DNA from: Imperialibacter sp040222385
Lineage (GTDB): Bacteria > Bacteroidota > Bacteroidia > Cytophagales > Cyclobacteriaceae
Reading direction: 5' to 3'
Assembly: GCF_040222385.1 (NCBI RefSeq)
Contig: NZ_JAVKDF010000027.1
Location: 236,477 to 300,476 of the forward strand
Length of the DNA: 64,000 nucleotides
The notes below the pieces were generated by a model. The model was not told the DNA's origin and searched no databases. It saw only the letters and a program-made list of their open reading frames with translations. Positions 1 through 9,075 of the stretch are shown one piece after another; within the stretch, counting starts at the first letter, position 1, and every line of letters begins with the position of its first letter. A program made the position numbers and the translations under genes.

Positions 1-52
1 AATGAATTTTGTAACCGTCTTATACAAGTTCGATCTCTTGAGGCGATAAATG

Positions 53-80
53 AAAAAGCATTGACAAATGCCAATGCTTT
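53..80 (-). terminator. Rho-independent terminator of the beta-oxidation operon
   Basis: A 9-bp perfect stem (AAAGCATTG/CAATGCTTT) with an 8-base loop is followed, on the minus strand, by a T run. It lies about 30 bases past the thiolase stop codon and probably ends the marR-fadN-fadA transcript. Bases 1-50 hold no gene I can recognise. Confidence 0.7.
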
Positions 81-109
81 AATCGTTTCTCTCAAAGAGT
101 CTTTGATGA

Positions 110-1285
110 TCAGTTAAGTAACTCGAAAATACCAGCTACGCCCTGTCCACCGCCTACGCAGGCGGTGACCATACCATATTTTTTCTTCTGCCTTCTCAAT
201 TCATTGAAAATCTGAACTGACAGTTTGGCGCCGGTGCAACCTAGCGGATGACCAAGCGCTACAGCACCACCATTCACATTTAATTTCGACATGTCGAAAT
301 CCAGGTTTTTGGCAACAGCCAATGCCTGAGCTGCAAAAGCCTCATTCAATTCAATCAAGTCAATGTCTGCCATTTTCAGGCCAGCTTGTTTCAACGCCTT
401 TGGCACTGCGGCCACCGGCCCTATCCCCATTATTCTTGGTTCCACGCCAGCTGCTGTATAGGCCAACATTCTGGCAATAGGCTTCAGATTGTATTCCTGC
501 ACCATTTTTTCTGACAACACCATCACAAAAGCAGCGCCATCAGAAGTTTGTGAAGAGTTACCCGCAGTTACCTTTCCCCCCATTCTGAAAACAGGCTTTA
601 GTTTTGCAAGCACTTCGAGACTAGTATCTTCTCTTGGCCCCTCGTCGGTATCTACCACAAAGTCTCTCGTCTTTTTCTTACCGTCTTTGTCCACATATGT
701 TTCGTGAACATTGATCGGCACTATCTCATCTTTGAATTTTCCCTCCTTTATTGCCTTGATGGCTTTCTGATGAGAGTGATAAGAAAATTCGTCGGCGTCT
801 TCCCGGCTGATGTTGTAGTCTTTTGATACTTCCTCGGCCGTTAAGCCCATGCTGATATAATAGTCTGGGTTTTCGTGGGCTATTTTCCAGTTGAGTGCGG
901 TTTTATACCCCATCATTGGCACCATCGACATCGATTCGGTACCGCCTGCAATAATGCACTCTGCTGTTCCGGCGTGAATTCTTGCAGCAGCAATGCTTAT
1001 CGCCTCCAGGCCTGAGCCACAATACCGATTCACTATCATGCCGGGCACTTCCATCGGCAAAGCCAGCAATGAAATCATTCTGCCCATTTGCATGCCTTGC
1101 TCGGCTTCGGGCACAGCGTTTCCTACGATAAGGTCGTCTACCCTTTTGGCATCAAAGCCCGGAACCGAAGCAACCAGGTGTTTGATGACATCTGCTGCCA
1201 GGTCGTCGGGGCGGGTAAAGCGAAAGCCCCCTTTTTTTGACTTTCCAACTGCCGTTCTGTAGCCGGCCACTATGTATGCATTCAT
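110..1285 (-). CDS. fadA: Acetyl-CoA acyltransferase (beta-oxidation thiolase)
   Basis: This 391-residue protein is a full-length degradative thiolase, catalysing CoA-dependent cleavage of 3-ketoacyl-CoA into acetyl-CoA and a shortened acyl-CoA in the cytoplasm. The nucleophilic cysteine is Cys89 in NRYCGSG, the catalytic histidine is His346 in GHPLGCTGA, and the second active-site cysteine is Cys376 in ACVGGGQG. The NEAF motif is also present. It starts 29 bases downstream of the fadN-type gene and forms an operon with it and the MarR regulator, which points to fatty-acid degradation and not to acetoacetyl-CoA synthesis. A terminator hairpin follows the stop. Specific chain-length preference cannot be told from sequence. 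Confidence 0.93.
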   Translation of the reverse strand: MNAYIVAGYRTAVGKSKKGGFRFTRPDDLAADVIKHLVASVPGFDAKRVDDLIVGNAVPEAEQGMQMGRMISLLALPMEVPGMIVNRYCGSGLEAISIAAARIHAGTAECIIAGGTESMSMVPMMGYKTALNWKIAHENPDYYISMGLTAEEVSKDYNISREDADEFSYHSHQKAIKAIKEGKFKDEIVPINVHETYVDKDGKKKTRDFVVDTDEGPREDTSLEVLAKLKPVFRMGGKVTAGNSSQTSDGAAFVMVLSEKMVQEYNLKPIARMLAYTAAGVEPRIMGIGPVAAVPKALKQAGLKMADIDLIELNEAFAAQALAVAKNLDFDMSKLNVNGGAVALGHPLGCTGAKLSVQIFNELRRQKKKYGMVTACVGGGQGVAGIFELLN

Positions 1286-1314
1286 AATTGTAGTCTTTAT
1301 CTGGTTAACAAAAC

Positions 1315-3717
1315 TTAGTTCCTCAAGGGTTTCCCTTTGAACAAAATGCTGTGAATTCTCTCCACCGTTTTCGGCTCGCCGGTCAGGCTAAGGAATGCCT
1401 CCCTTTCCAAATCAAGCAGGTATTGCTCCGACACTTCCGTCGGCGATGAAAGATCTCCGCCACTCATGATGTAGCCAAGTTTTCTGGCAATCAGGGCATC
1501 GTGCTCCGAAATATATTTTCCGTACAGCATACCAGTTATGCCTGCTTCGAACAAAGCCAGTGACGATTGACCATGTACTTTGATATCCTTTCTCTCCAGA
1601 GGCTGAGTATAACCAGCTTCCGAGAGTTCGATGGCTTTCCCTTTTGCATCAGCCAAAAGGCGGGCCCGGTTCAGCGTGATTTCGTCCGACGGTTTGATAT
1701 AACCCAATGCCTTGCCTTCGTGTGCCGAGGTGGCCACTTTGGCTGTAGCGATGGTCATAAAATATTCCTGCAAATGATTCAGCTCCGGATCGCCAGGGGC
1801 ATACGAGTCGCTGGCCCGGAGTGTCATTTCTTTTGTGCCGCCGCCCGCCGGAATCAAACCTACGCCAAATTCCACAAGGCCTATGTACGTTTCGGCTTGT
1901 GCCTGAATAGCGTCACAATGAAGTGAAAGCTCGCAGCCTCCACCCAGCGCCATGCCCGAAGGGGCTGAGATTACAGGCACGGAAGAAAAGCGGGCCCGCA
2001 TCATGGTGGTTTGAAACTGGCGGATCATTAAATCGATTTCGTCAAACTCTTGGTCGGAGGCATACATGAATAGCATGGCGAGGTTGGCACCAGCTGAAAA
2101 GTTCGCCCCTTCATTGCCTATCACCAGGCCCCGGTAGTTCTCCTCTGCTTTTGCAATAGCGAGATTAATTCCCTCAATTACTTCCTGACCGAGAGAATTC
2201 ATTTTTGTGTGAAATTCCAGATCCAGAATGCCATCGCCAATGTCATAGAGTGTAGCGCCAGCATTTTCCCAAACAATCCCTTTTTCTTTGAAGGCATCAA
2301 GGATAATGAGTCCTTCTTTTCCGGGGATAGGTTTGTATGCTTTTGAGGGAATGTCGTAATAAAGTTTCTGGCCTTTTTCAAATTTGTAGAAAGAGGTATT
2401 GCCGGCCGCCAGCATGTCATGAACCCATGGAGCTACTTCCATTCCAGCGGTTTTCATCTTTTCGGCAGTCGCTTTTACACCTACCAAATCCCATGTTTCA
2501 AAAGGGCCGAGCTCCCACGCAAAACCAGCGCAGACAGCCTGATCGATTTTGTAAAGCTCGTCGGCAATTTCCGGAATTCTCATGGAGCAATACCTGAACA
2601 CATCATAGAAGGTTGCCCTATAAAACTCACCGGCTTTATCAGAAGCATTGATCAACTTTGGTAAACGCTCCTTTACACTTTCAATGTCTTTTACTTCTTC
2701 CAGGGATTTAAAGGAAGCCTTGGTTCTTGACCCATATTCAAATGTCTTCAGGTTCAACTCGAGAATTTCCTTCTCGCCTTTTTCGTTGACCGTCTTTTTG
2801 AAGAAGCCTTGTTTTGTTTTGTCGCCCCACCATTTTTTGTTGTAAAGCTCTTCTACAATTTTCGGTAGTTTGAAGGTGGCCTTCGACTCGTCTTTTGGCA
2901 AGCCCTGCAACAAATTTCTCGATACATTAACTGTCGTGTCGAGGCCTACCACATCCATGGTTCGGAAGGTGGCCGATTTTGCCCGGCCGATAACGGGGCC
3001 GGTCATTCGATCAACTTCACCGACTGTCAATCCCATTTTTTCCACTACATGCATCCCAGACATTAAAGAGTAGACCCCTATCCGATTGGCAATGAATGCC
3101 GGCGTGTCCTTGCATAGCACGGTTTCCTTACCAAGGTACAAATCGCCATAGTGCATAAGGAAGTCCACCACCTTTTGGTCTGTGGCTGGAGTAGGAATGA
3201 TTTCCAGCAACCTCAAATAACGAGGCGGGTTGAAAAAGTGGGTTCCGGCAAAATGCTTCCTGAAGTCATCGCTTCTTCCTTCAGCCATTAGGTGGATTGG
3301 AATACCCGACGTGTTGGAAGTAACTAAGGTGCCAGGCTTACGGAATTTTTCCACCTGATCGTACACCTTCTTCTTGATGTCGAGATTTTCAACCACAACC
3401 TCCATTACCCAATCACATTCGGCAATAGATTTCATGTCGTCGTCAAAATTCCCTGTTTTTACCAGGCTCGCTTTCTTGGAGTCAAAAAGGGGAGCTGGCT
3501 TTGAAAAAATTGCAGTTTGGAGGGCGGTGTTTACAATCCGGTTACGAACAAGTGGATGCTCCATTGTTAAGCCTTTCTTTTTCTCATCATCCGAAAGTTC
3601 TTTCGGAACGATGTCTAAAAGCAGAACCTGAACACCAATGTTCGCAAAGTGACATGCGATCCTTGAGCCCATTACACCTGAGCCAAGAACTGCCACCTTT
3701 TTAATAACTCTGTTCAT
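1315..3717 (-). CDS. fadN: 3-hydroxyacyl-CoA dehydrogenase/enoyl-CoA hydratase fusion (FadN type)
   Basis: An 800-residue bifunctional beta-oxidation enzyme that hydrates enoyl-CoA and oxidises 3-hydroxyacyl-CoA with NAD+. The dehydrogenase half comes first: the Rossmann motif GSGVMG is near residues 12-17, and the catalytic His160 and Glu172 pair lies in the stretch THFFNPPRYLRLLEIIP. The hydratase/crotonase half follows at about 500-690, with an oxyanion-hole loop NFSAGANL (539-546) and candidate acids Glu596 (GGGCE) and Glu616. This order, dehydrogenase before hydratase, is that of Bacillus FadN and the reverse of E. coli FadB. Its start overlaps the end of the marR gene by 17 bases, so the genes are co-transcribed and probably translationally coupled. 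The gene symbol follows architecture. Confidence 0.9.
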   Translation of the reverse strand: MNRVIKKVAVLGSGVMGSRIACHFANIGVQVLLLDIVPKELSDDEKKKGLTMEHPLVRNRIVNTALQTAIFSKPAPLFDSKKASLVKTGNFDDDMKSIAECDWVMEVVVENLDIKKKVYDQVEKFRKPGTLVTSNTSGIPIHLMAEGRSDDFRKHFAGTHFFNPPRYLRLLEIIPTPATDQKVVDFLMHYGDLYLGKETVLCKDTPAFIANRIGVYSLMSGMHVVEKMGLTVGEVDRMTGPVIGRAKSATFRTMDVVGLDTTVNVSRNLLQGLPKDESKATFKLPKIVEELYNKKWWGDKTKQGFFKKTVNEKGEKEILELNLKTFEYGSRTKASFKSLEEVKDIESVKERLPKLINASDKAGEFYRATFYDVFRYCSMRIPEIADELYKIDQAVCAGFAWELGPFETWDLVGVKATAEKMKTAGMEVAPWVHDMLAAGNTSFYKFEKGQKLYYDIPSKAYKPIPGKEGLIILDAFKEKGIVWENAGATLYDIGDGILDLEFHTKMNSLGQEVIEGINLAIAKAEENYRGLVIGNEGANFSAGANLAMLFMYASDQEFDEIDLMIRQFQTTMMRARFSSVPVISAPSGMALGGGCELSLHCDAIQAQAETYIGLVEFGVGLIPAGGGTKEMTLRASDSYAPGDPELNHLQEYFMTIATAKVATSAHEGKALGYIKPSDEITLNRARLLADAKGKAIELSEAGYTQPLERKDIKVHGQSSLALFEAGITGMLYGKYISEHDALIARKLGYIMSGGDLSSPTEVSEQYLLDLEREAFLSLTGEPKTVERIHSILFKGKPLRN

Positions 3718-4177
3718 AAATTTTCTCTTCGTTAATGTAAGTATGGATCAGTTGTTTATCCTCTATGAGTTGATTGATCTGTGTGATGACGTCAAAGAAT
3801 ACCTTGAGCTTTTCAGGGTCGACCTGATCGATCACCATTTCGTTGAATGCTATAACCACCCTTTTTGAGAGAGTCTTCTGATATTTTCCCTTCTCAGTTA
3901 AAAATATCCGAACCGACCTGCCATCGTTGGGGTCAGGCATTTTGTAGATGAGCTCCCGCTCTTCCATATTTTTGAGCATCCTTGTGAGACTCCTTGCTTC
4001 CAGCCCCATAAGAGGAGCTATCTTGGTGGCCGGGGTGCCCTCTTCGCTTTCTATATTGAGCAACACAAATCCAATCGATGTGGTAATGCCATCATTTTGG
4101 CCTGCCTGGTTATACATCCTGGCAATGCTATGCCATGCTACTTTAATATTATAGTCAATGGTGTCTTCTCTCTTCAT
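3701..4177 (-). CDS. MarR-family transcriptional regulator
   Basis: A 158-residue winged-helix regulator. The recognition region contains the MarR-typical run LEARSLTRMLKNMEERELI followed by the wing DPNDGRSVRIFLTEKG. I chose the internal ATG at 4177 (protein begins MKREDTIDYN) because the upstream ATG at 4213 lies ahead of a likely -7 promoter box and codes for an unconserved-looking leader. It is the first gene of an operon with fadN and fadA, so it is most likely the local regulator of fatty-acid degradation, perhaps sensing acyl-CoA. That ligand is an inference from position; nothing in the sequence identifies it. Confidence 0.88.
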   Translation of the reverse strand: MKREDTIDYNIKVAWHSIARMYNQAGQNDGITTSIGFVLLNIESEEGTPATKIAPLMGLEARSLTRMLKNMEERELIYKMPDPNDGRSVRIFLTEKGKYQKTLSKRVVIAFNEMVIDQVDPEKLKVFFDVITQINQLIEDKQLIHTYINEEKIYEQSY

Positions 4178-4201
4178 TCTTAAGGGATAACGGGAGTATA
4201 T

Positions 4202-4232
4202 CAAATATAGCAAAATTTGTTATGCATGCATA
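4202..4232 (-). promoter_or_regulatory. Putative promoter -7 box and palindromic operator of the marR-fadN-fadA operon
   Basis: Read on the minus strand, 4209-4202 is TATATTTG, matching the Bacteroidota -7 consensus TAnnTTTG, 24 bases before the chosen marR start. Just upstream, 4221-4232 is a perfect 12-bp palindrome (TATGCATGCATA) suited to binding a dimeric regulator such as MarR. I see no clear -33 box. The operator role is inferred from symmetry and position. Confidence 0.4.
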
Positions 4233-4272
4233 CTATTTTTGCCCAGCATTTGATCAAGTTAGAAAAGTGTAT

Positions 4273-6090
4273 TTATTGATTGAGGTCACCCCGAAGCTCC
4301 CGGAATCTTTTGCGGGCCTCGGCGGTGTAAATACTTCCCGGGTAGGTCGTAAGCAGTGCTTGAAAAGCTTCCATGGCAAGTTGCTTGTTCCCTAGCTGCT
4401 TGTCGATAATTTTGCCCTTTAGAAATAGCGCATCATCTCCAAGGATATCTGTAGGGTAGCTGGCAAGTACCTTGTCAAGAAGTGCAATGGCTACTTCCGG
4501 ATGCCCCAACTCCTGATTGATTTGTGCCATTTTGTACCAAACCTCATCTGTAATTCTATGGTTAGGAAATTGGCTAAGCAACGAGTCAAACCCCTGTAGG
4601 GCTTCAATTTTCTTGTTTTGGAAAAGCATCAAATCAACAGCGGCAAATTTCTTCATTGCCCGCTCCGTGGTATCCATAAGTGTATTGTCCTGAATCAACA
4701 AGCTAAGGGCCATGGCGTCATTTGAGATTTCCCGGGAAGTCGCAAGTTTCAAGATATCGAGGTGGGCTTTCGCAAGTTCAAAATCACCATTGTAGTAATT
4801 AAGCTTCGCATTCTTGAGTTTTGCTTCATAGCCAACCAGGCTTTCTTTGCTGTCTTTCTCCACCTGCGAATAGAGTAGCGTTGATTCCCACGGCTCTCCT
4901 ATCAGGAGATAAATATCCCCAAGATCGAGTTTGCAACTGGAAACCAATTGCGGCTGAGCCCTCGGAAAATTGATAATGTCTTTTAGCGTAGAAATTGCCT
5001 GATCCTTTTCATCGAGATAAAAAGCATATAACAAAGCCTTGCTTCTGAGCGCTTCCAGGGTGTTGCTGTTCAGCCCCGAATCTTTGATAAGATTATCATA
5101 GTCGGCAATCAAAGTTCTGATGGCGGTGGTGTCAACCGGATAAGTGTTTTTAACTTTTCCTTCCCTGGCTTTTATCAACATCCTTCTTGCCAGCACATAA
5201 TTGGAAGACGAAGGATATGTTTGAATAATCCATGAGAAAATATCTTCAGCATCTTCAAATGCTCCGTTGTCAATTGCAATAATACCAATTTCGAGCACTC
5301 TCGACCCCTCGCCTTTCTCCCGGCGATCAATAGCTCTGGCTTGTGTAAACGCACCAAAAAAGTTTTTCTGCTGAAGTTCTGTCCAGATAAGCAACTCGCC
5401 ATAAATAATATCATTAGGACTCTTTTGCACCTTCTGGATAAGAATAGTTTCCAGCGCTTCCAAATCTTCCGGTTCTGTGAGGAGGTTCTGCAGAATATTC
5501 CTGACGTAGTTGATATTGTTGGGATTTTGAATGGCAAAGTTGAGATACTCTTCCATCATTTGCTCCCTGTTGTTGAGCAGGCGATAGATATTTGCCAACT
5601 CAATAGAATAAGCATACTGATTGCCAGACGATTGCCTTCCTGCCAGGTAAGTTTTGAGAGCATACTCTCTGAGCTGCTTCGAGATAAAAGTTTGGGCTGT
5701 AATCCGAAGCTTGTAGTTATCCCCTTTTATGCCTGCTATCACCGACTCAAATTGGCTATTGGCTTTATCGGTCTTCCCGGCCGCCTGATATACCATGCCC
5801 AGGTCAATCTTATAGATTAAGTTGCCCTCATCTCGCTTAATTTGTTTCTCTACGTAGTCTTCTGCTTCCTTGTAGTTTTCAAGGTTGATCAGGAGCGCCA
5901 GGTAATTATTATGAACAAAAGGGATATTTCTGAAATCCTTCACCAGGTCTTTATAAAGATCAAGGGCCTTATCAACATCGCCCTGGCCCAAATATTCATT
6001 GGCCAGATCTATTTTAGCGTTGTCCTGGGCAAAACTTAAAGCCGGCGCAACGAGGGTCAGCATGGCTACTATTATCAGTCGTTTAGTCAT
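4273..6090 (-). CDS. Secreted tetratricopeptide-repeat protein
   Basis: A 605-residue protein with an N-terminal signal peptide (hydrophobic stretch LIIVAMLTLVAPALSFAQ, cleavage probably after AFAQ-like SFAQ near residue 21) and TPR-like helical hairpins through most of its length. Clear repeats occur near residues 27-60 (NEYLGQGDVDKALDLYKDL) and at the C terminus around 500-590, where alternating VWYKMAQINQELGHPEVAI and FLKGKIIDKQLGNKQLAM units resemble BamD/YbgF-type TPRs. It is probably a periplasmic or outer-membrane-associated scaffold. Its start codon directly abuts a perfect DnaA box in the candidate origin region. No catalytic motif is visible and the partner is unknown. Confidence 0.8.
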   Translation of the reverse strand: MTKRLIIVAMLTLVAPALSFAQDNAKIDLANEYLGQGDVDKALDLYKDLVKDFRNIPFVHNNYLALLINLENYKEAEDYVEKQIKRDEGNLIYKIDLGMVYQAAGKTDKANSQFESVIAGIKGDNYKLRITAQTFISKQLREYALKTYLAGRQSSGNQYAYSIELANIYRLLNNREQMMEEYLNFAIQNPNNINYVRNILQNLLTEPEDLEALETILIQKVQKSPNDIIYGELLIWTELQQKNFFGAFTQARAIDRREKGEGSRVLEIGIIAIDNGAFEDAEDIFSWIIQTYPSSSNYVLARRMLIKAREGKVKNTYPVDTTAIRTLIADYDNLIKDSGLNSNTLEALRSKALLYAFYLDEKDQAISTLKDIINFPRAQPQLVSSCKLDLGDIYLLIGEPWESTLLYSQVEKDSKESLVGYEAKLKNAKLNYYNGDFELAKAHLDILKLATSREISNDAMALSLLIQDNTLMDTTERAMKKFAAVDLMLFQNKKIEALQGFDSLLSQFPNHRITDEVWYKMAQINQELGHPEVAIALLDKVLASYPTDILGDDALFLKGKIIDKQLGNKQLAMEAFQALLTTYPGSIYTAEARKRFRELRGDLNQ

Positions 6091-6448
6091 TTATCCACAT
6101 TTTCTGTTTTCTAATATATATAACTAATTTTTTAAAAGATTAATTGAAGAGTATTATTAAGTCTGTGGATTTGTGGATAAGAAAATTAGCATGAGTTAAT
6201 TGTTGATTCAAGTGGAGTTTCAAACAATATGTTAACATTGAAACGGATGTGATAAGCAAATGGAGTGAGTTTGTTGATAGGTGGGGGTTTGGGTGTGTGG
6301 GTATCTTTATTCCGGGACTGTGTTGGTAACCGGTAACTGAAATGTGTATAAAGCTGCTTGTTTGAAAATGGCCTTGATTGTTGCGCTTGACTTGATTCTG
6401 GTTGTGGAGAACTTGGGTAGTTAAACACAGGCTAAGCTGAGTTTTCCA
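6091..6448. other. oriC: Candidate chromosomal replication origin (oriC) with DnaA boxes
   Basis: A 358-base stretch without a convincing gene. It holds DnaA boxes that fit TTATNCACA on one strand or the other: TTATCCACA at 6091-6099, TGTGGATAA at 6172-6180 and TGTGTATAA at 6343-6351. One-mismatch sites are TGTGGAGAA at 6403-6411 and TTTTCCACT (relative to TTTTCCACA) at 6442-6450. Between the first two boxes lies an AT-rich block (about 6100-6160) suitable for duplex unwinding. mnmG, a common origin neighbour, and two parS sites lie within 5 kb. The plus strand switches from slight C excess on the left to strong G excess on the right here. dnaA itself is not in the window. Experimental proof is lacking, so this is a candidate. 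Confidence 0.62.
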
Positions 6449-8191
6449 CTAGAAGGTAAGCTCAATATTTTCCTGTGTCCAGTTTTGCCTAACGTTGAAG
6501 AATTCGGGATATATGTACACACTCTCAGGTTCTATTCGTTTAAGACTGTTTCCGGTTGACCATACGCCGTCTTTATTATCATCGATTAGGACTCGGAAGG
6601 TGTAGTCGCCCGGAGGGACATTCTTGAATTCGAAACTAGGCGTGCCTGGTTGCGAGAAAACTACTTTGTATTTGTTGGTTACGAGTTGAAGAGTGTAGTG
6701 GGTTTGATCCGTTATAATATTGCCTCTTATTATTCCTCTTTCCTCGCTGTTTATAAACCTCAGTGGTATGTTTTCTGTGTATGAAGTGTCGCCATCTACT
6801 GAAAAAAAGGTTCCTTTTGGCAGTTTAACTCGGGTGTAGTTATCTTCTACTTTATCTAGTAAGTTTTTGATTTTGTTGTAGCGCTTAAAGTCGATCGATG
6901 ACGTATCGGATTTTAAGGAGTCAGTTAGGTGCTCGTAACGAAGTTTTGCGTTGGGTACTATTTTCTTGTCAATTTGCGTGTTGACGGTTGCTCTGGTTTT
7001 GTGACTATTCCATATGATGGTGTCTATCCTGATCGGGTGCTGAACAAGGGTGTCTATAGAAACCCTCATTGAGTCGGCGATGTAGTGTGTCGCCACCGGC
7101 TTAGTAAACGATAAAGTAAAGGTTGTTTTCTCAAGTATCTGTTCGTCCTTAGCAGGAATGGTGGTGAATGTGAATGGCGGTATGGTTCGCTTACTTGACG
7201 TAAACTTTAAGTAGGCGGTGTCTATGGTTTGGTTGTAGGTACTGTCTATGGAGGTGATGGCTATCTGCAGGCTGTCCTTTTTTGGGTTGGAGACTGGATA
7301 GAATACTATGCCTCTGCCGTCTGTTGTGAGGTTGGCTTCAATTGTCCAGTTGGGAAGTTTCAATGAATCCAGGATTTGCACACTGAAATCTTTAAGTGGT
7401 TTATTGTAGCGGCTTTCGAAGTAGATTCCCGAAGTGCGGGAGTTGAGCTGGGCGAGCGGCCTTACATCGTTCCGGATAATGGGGATGACAAGGGAGTCAA
7501 TATTTTGTGTTAGAGCCAGTGTGTCTGCAATGAATCCATGCGGCTCATCATTCGATTCACATAAGTTGTTTTTGTTCTTGTCCTGAAAGGCATAAATTCT
7601 GTAACTCCCGTTTTTAAGATTCTCTATGGAATAGGTTCCGTCCTCTGCTGTTTTTGCAAAATAAAGAGGTCGCTTGTTAAATATGTCCGTTGTGTCTTTC
7701 GCCTGGTAGAGTGCCACGGTTATTTCTTTCAGAGGTTCCTGGGTCATCAGATCGATTATGCTACCGGTGATTGACAGCGAGTCAATGTAGGTGGTGGTGC
7801 TAAATGCCAGTATGATATTTTCGGCATCGTTGTTTTCGGTGATGTCTGAAATAGTGCTGTTAAAATTTAACGTGTAGGTGGTGCTGTCAGCAAATGGGTT
7901 TTCGAACTCTAGTGTTAAGCTTGTTTTTTTTATGAGTACATCAAATTTGTTTTGATCATCCGGGGTAATGATAAGTTTAGTTTTGATTTGGTCTTCCTTA
8001 ATGAACTCATCAAAGACCAGGGTAATTTTCTGATCTTTAAAGTTGAGAGACTTGTTAATGGGATACGATTCCAGAAGAGTGGGAGGAATAGTGTCTTTTG
8101 CTCCTCCGGTTACGGGTTGCTGGCTGGCACATGAGGTGTAAAGGACAAATGCATATACAGCAAGAAAAGCTGAAAGAAGTATATTTTTCAT
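6449..8191 (-). CDS. Ig-like domain (BIg_5/SbsA-type) lipoprotein
   Basis: A 580-residue lipoprotein. The N terminus is a hydrophobic signal ending in a lipobox-like YTSC with Cys21 as the probable lipidation site. It is followed by the sequence GGAKDTIPPTLLESYPINKS and a bacterial Ig-like fold with an FDEFI motif, typical of the phylum's Ig-like domain-containing proteins. A middle region (about 150-220) resembles carboxypeptidase-regulatory/CNA-B-like domains, with DGTYSIENLKNGSYRIYAF, and the C terminus has a second such unit with PPGDYTFRVLIDDNKDG. It overlaps the upstream methyltransferase stop by four bases (ATGA), so the two are coupled. Unlike genes to the left, its coding strand is C-rich. 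Function is unknown; a surface structural role is likely. Confidence 0.8.
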   Translation of the reverse strand: MKNILLSAFLAVYAFVLYTSCASQQPVTGGAKDTIPPTLLESYPINKSLNFKDQKITLVFDEFIKEDQIKTKLIITPDDQNKFDVLIKKTSLTLEFENPFADSTTYTLNFNSTISDITENNDAENIILAFSTTTYIDSLSITGSIIDLMTQEPLKEITVALYQAKDTTDIFNKRPLYFAKTAEDGTYSIENLKNGSYRIYAFQDKNKNNLCESNDEPHGFIADTLALTQNIDSLVIPIIRNDVRPLAQLNSRTSGIYFESRYNKPLKDFSVQILDSLKLPNWTIEANLTTDGRGIVFYPVSNPKKDSLQIAITSIDSTYNQTIDTAYLKFTSSKRTIPPFTFTTIPAKDEQILEKTTFTLSFTKPVATHYIADSMRVSIDTLVQHPIRIDTIIWNSHKTRATVNTQIDKKIVPNAKLRYEHLTDSLKSDTSSIDFKRYNKIKNLLDKVEDNYTRVKLPKGTFFSVDGDTSYTENIPLRFINSEERGIIRGNIITDQTHYTLQLVTNKYKVVFSQPGTPSFEFKNVPPGDYTFRVLIDDNKDGVWSTGNSLKRIEPESVYIYPEFFNVRQNWTQENIELTF

Positions 8192-9075
8192 TTCTTTTGG
8201 AAAATGTAGATCATACTGCTGTATTGACTTGTCCTGGCTCCGTAAATATTTGATTTACAACCATTTATGGTGGACTTCATGATTTTATTGCTGCTGTTGA
8301 CGTGCGTTTCTGATAATAGGCTGATATAGAAGGAATCAAGATATAGTGGTGCTTTTTTAACGAAAGAAAGTCTGTTTGATTTTAGCAGCATTTTGATATT
8401 TTCGTCATCGAAATGAAATAGATGACGAGGTACATCGTAAGCCGCCCAGTTTTCTTTATAGTGTTGTGCATCCCAGCTCTTGGTGTTTGGAACCGCTACA
8501 ACCAAATACCCGCTTTTGCTCAACAGCTTTTTTAGCTGTTTTATTGTGACGTTCAGTTCATGCACATGCTCAAGAACGTGCCACAAAGTGATTACTTCAA
8601 ATTTTGCTTCTGCCTCTTTAACCGATGCCAGGTTTCGGTAAACTGATAGTTGTTTACTCATCGCTTTGGATAGACCTACCTCCGATGGTTCTACTCCCCT
8701 GACCTGGTATTTGTTTGATTCCATGTATTGCATAAACTGGCCAACACCACAGCCGTAATCCAGAAGTCTGCTGCCAGGTTTTGCTATTTTTTTGATCAAT
8801 CTGAATTTGTACCACAACGTATAACGTTGAGCTAATGAATAGAGTCTGCTCATCAGGCTACCGTCACTGTTATGTGATAGGTAGTTACTTGAGTCGTAGA
8901 ACTGAGAGATGGTTTCTTTGTTGGGTCGTGGGTTGGTTATTAGTAGACCACACGAAGTGCATGTAGAGATAGCAAAACTCTGTTGAGAAACAAGATGATC
9001 TTTGCAGATAAGGCTGTTTCTTAAATCGGTGTTTGAGCAAATGGGGCACTCGTCTATTCGTTCGTACATGTCCAA
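8188..9075 (-). CDS. Zinc-ribbon class I SAM-dependent methyltransferase
   Basis: A 295-residue protein with an N-terminal zinc ribbon (CPIC at 10-13 and CTSC at 39-42) followed by a Rossmann methyltransferase domain. Motif I is LLDYGCGVGQF at about 104-114, and a conserved LWHVLEHV segment follows near residue 155. This zinc-ribbon plus Methyltransf_23 layout is common among methyltransferases of uncertain substrate, often linked to cell-surface glycan or small-molecule modification. The gene starts at the base following the mnmG stop and overlaps the next gene by four bases, so it lies within the mnmG operon. The substrate cannot be told from sequence. Confidence 0.82.
   Translation of the reverse strand: MDMYERIDECPICSNTDLRNSLICKDHLVSQQSFAISTCTSCGLLITNPRPNKETISQFYDSSNYLSHNSDGSLMSRLYSLAQRYTLWYKFRLIKKIAKPGSRLLDYGCGVGQFMQYMESNKYQVRGVEPSEVGLSKAMSKQLSVYRNLASVKEAEAKFEVITLWHVLEHVHELNVTIKQLKKLLSKSGYLVVAVPNTKSWDAQHYKENWAAYDVPRHLFHFDDENIKMLLKSNRLSFVKKAPLYLDSFYISLLSETHVNSSNKIMKSTINGCKSNIYGARTSQYSSMIYIFQKK

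Noticed and set aside
6186..6428. 80-residue minus-strand frame inside the DnaA-box region
   Set aside because: The peptide is proline- and serine-rich with no recognisable domain, and it overlaps several DnaA boxes; the region is better explained as non-coding origin sequence.
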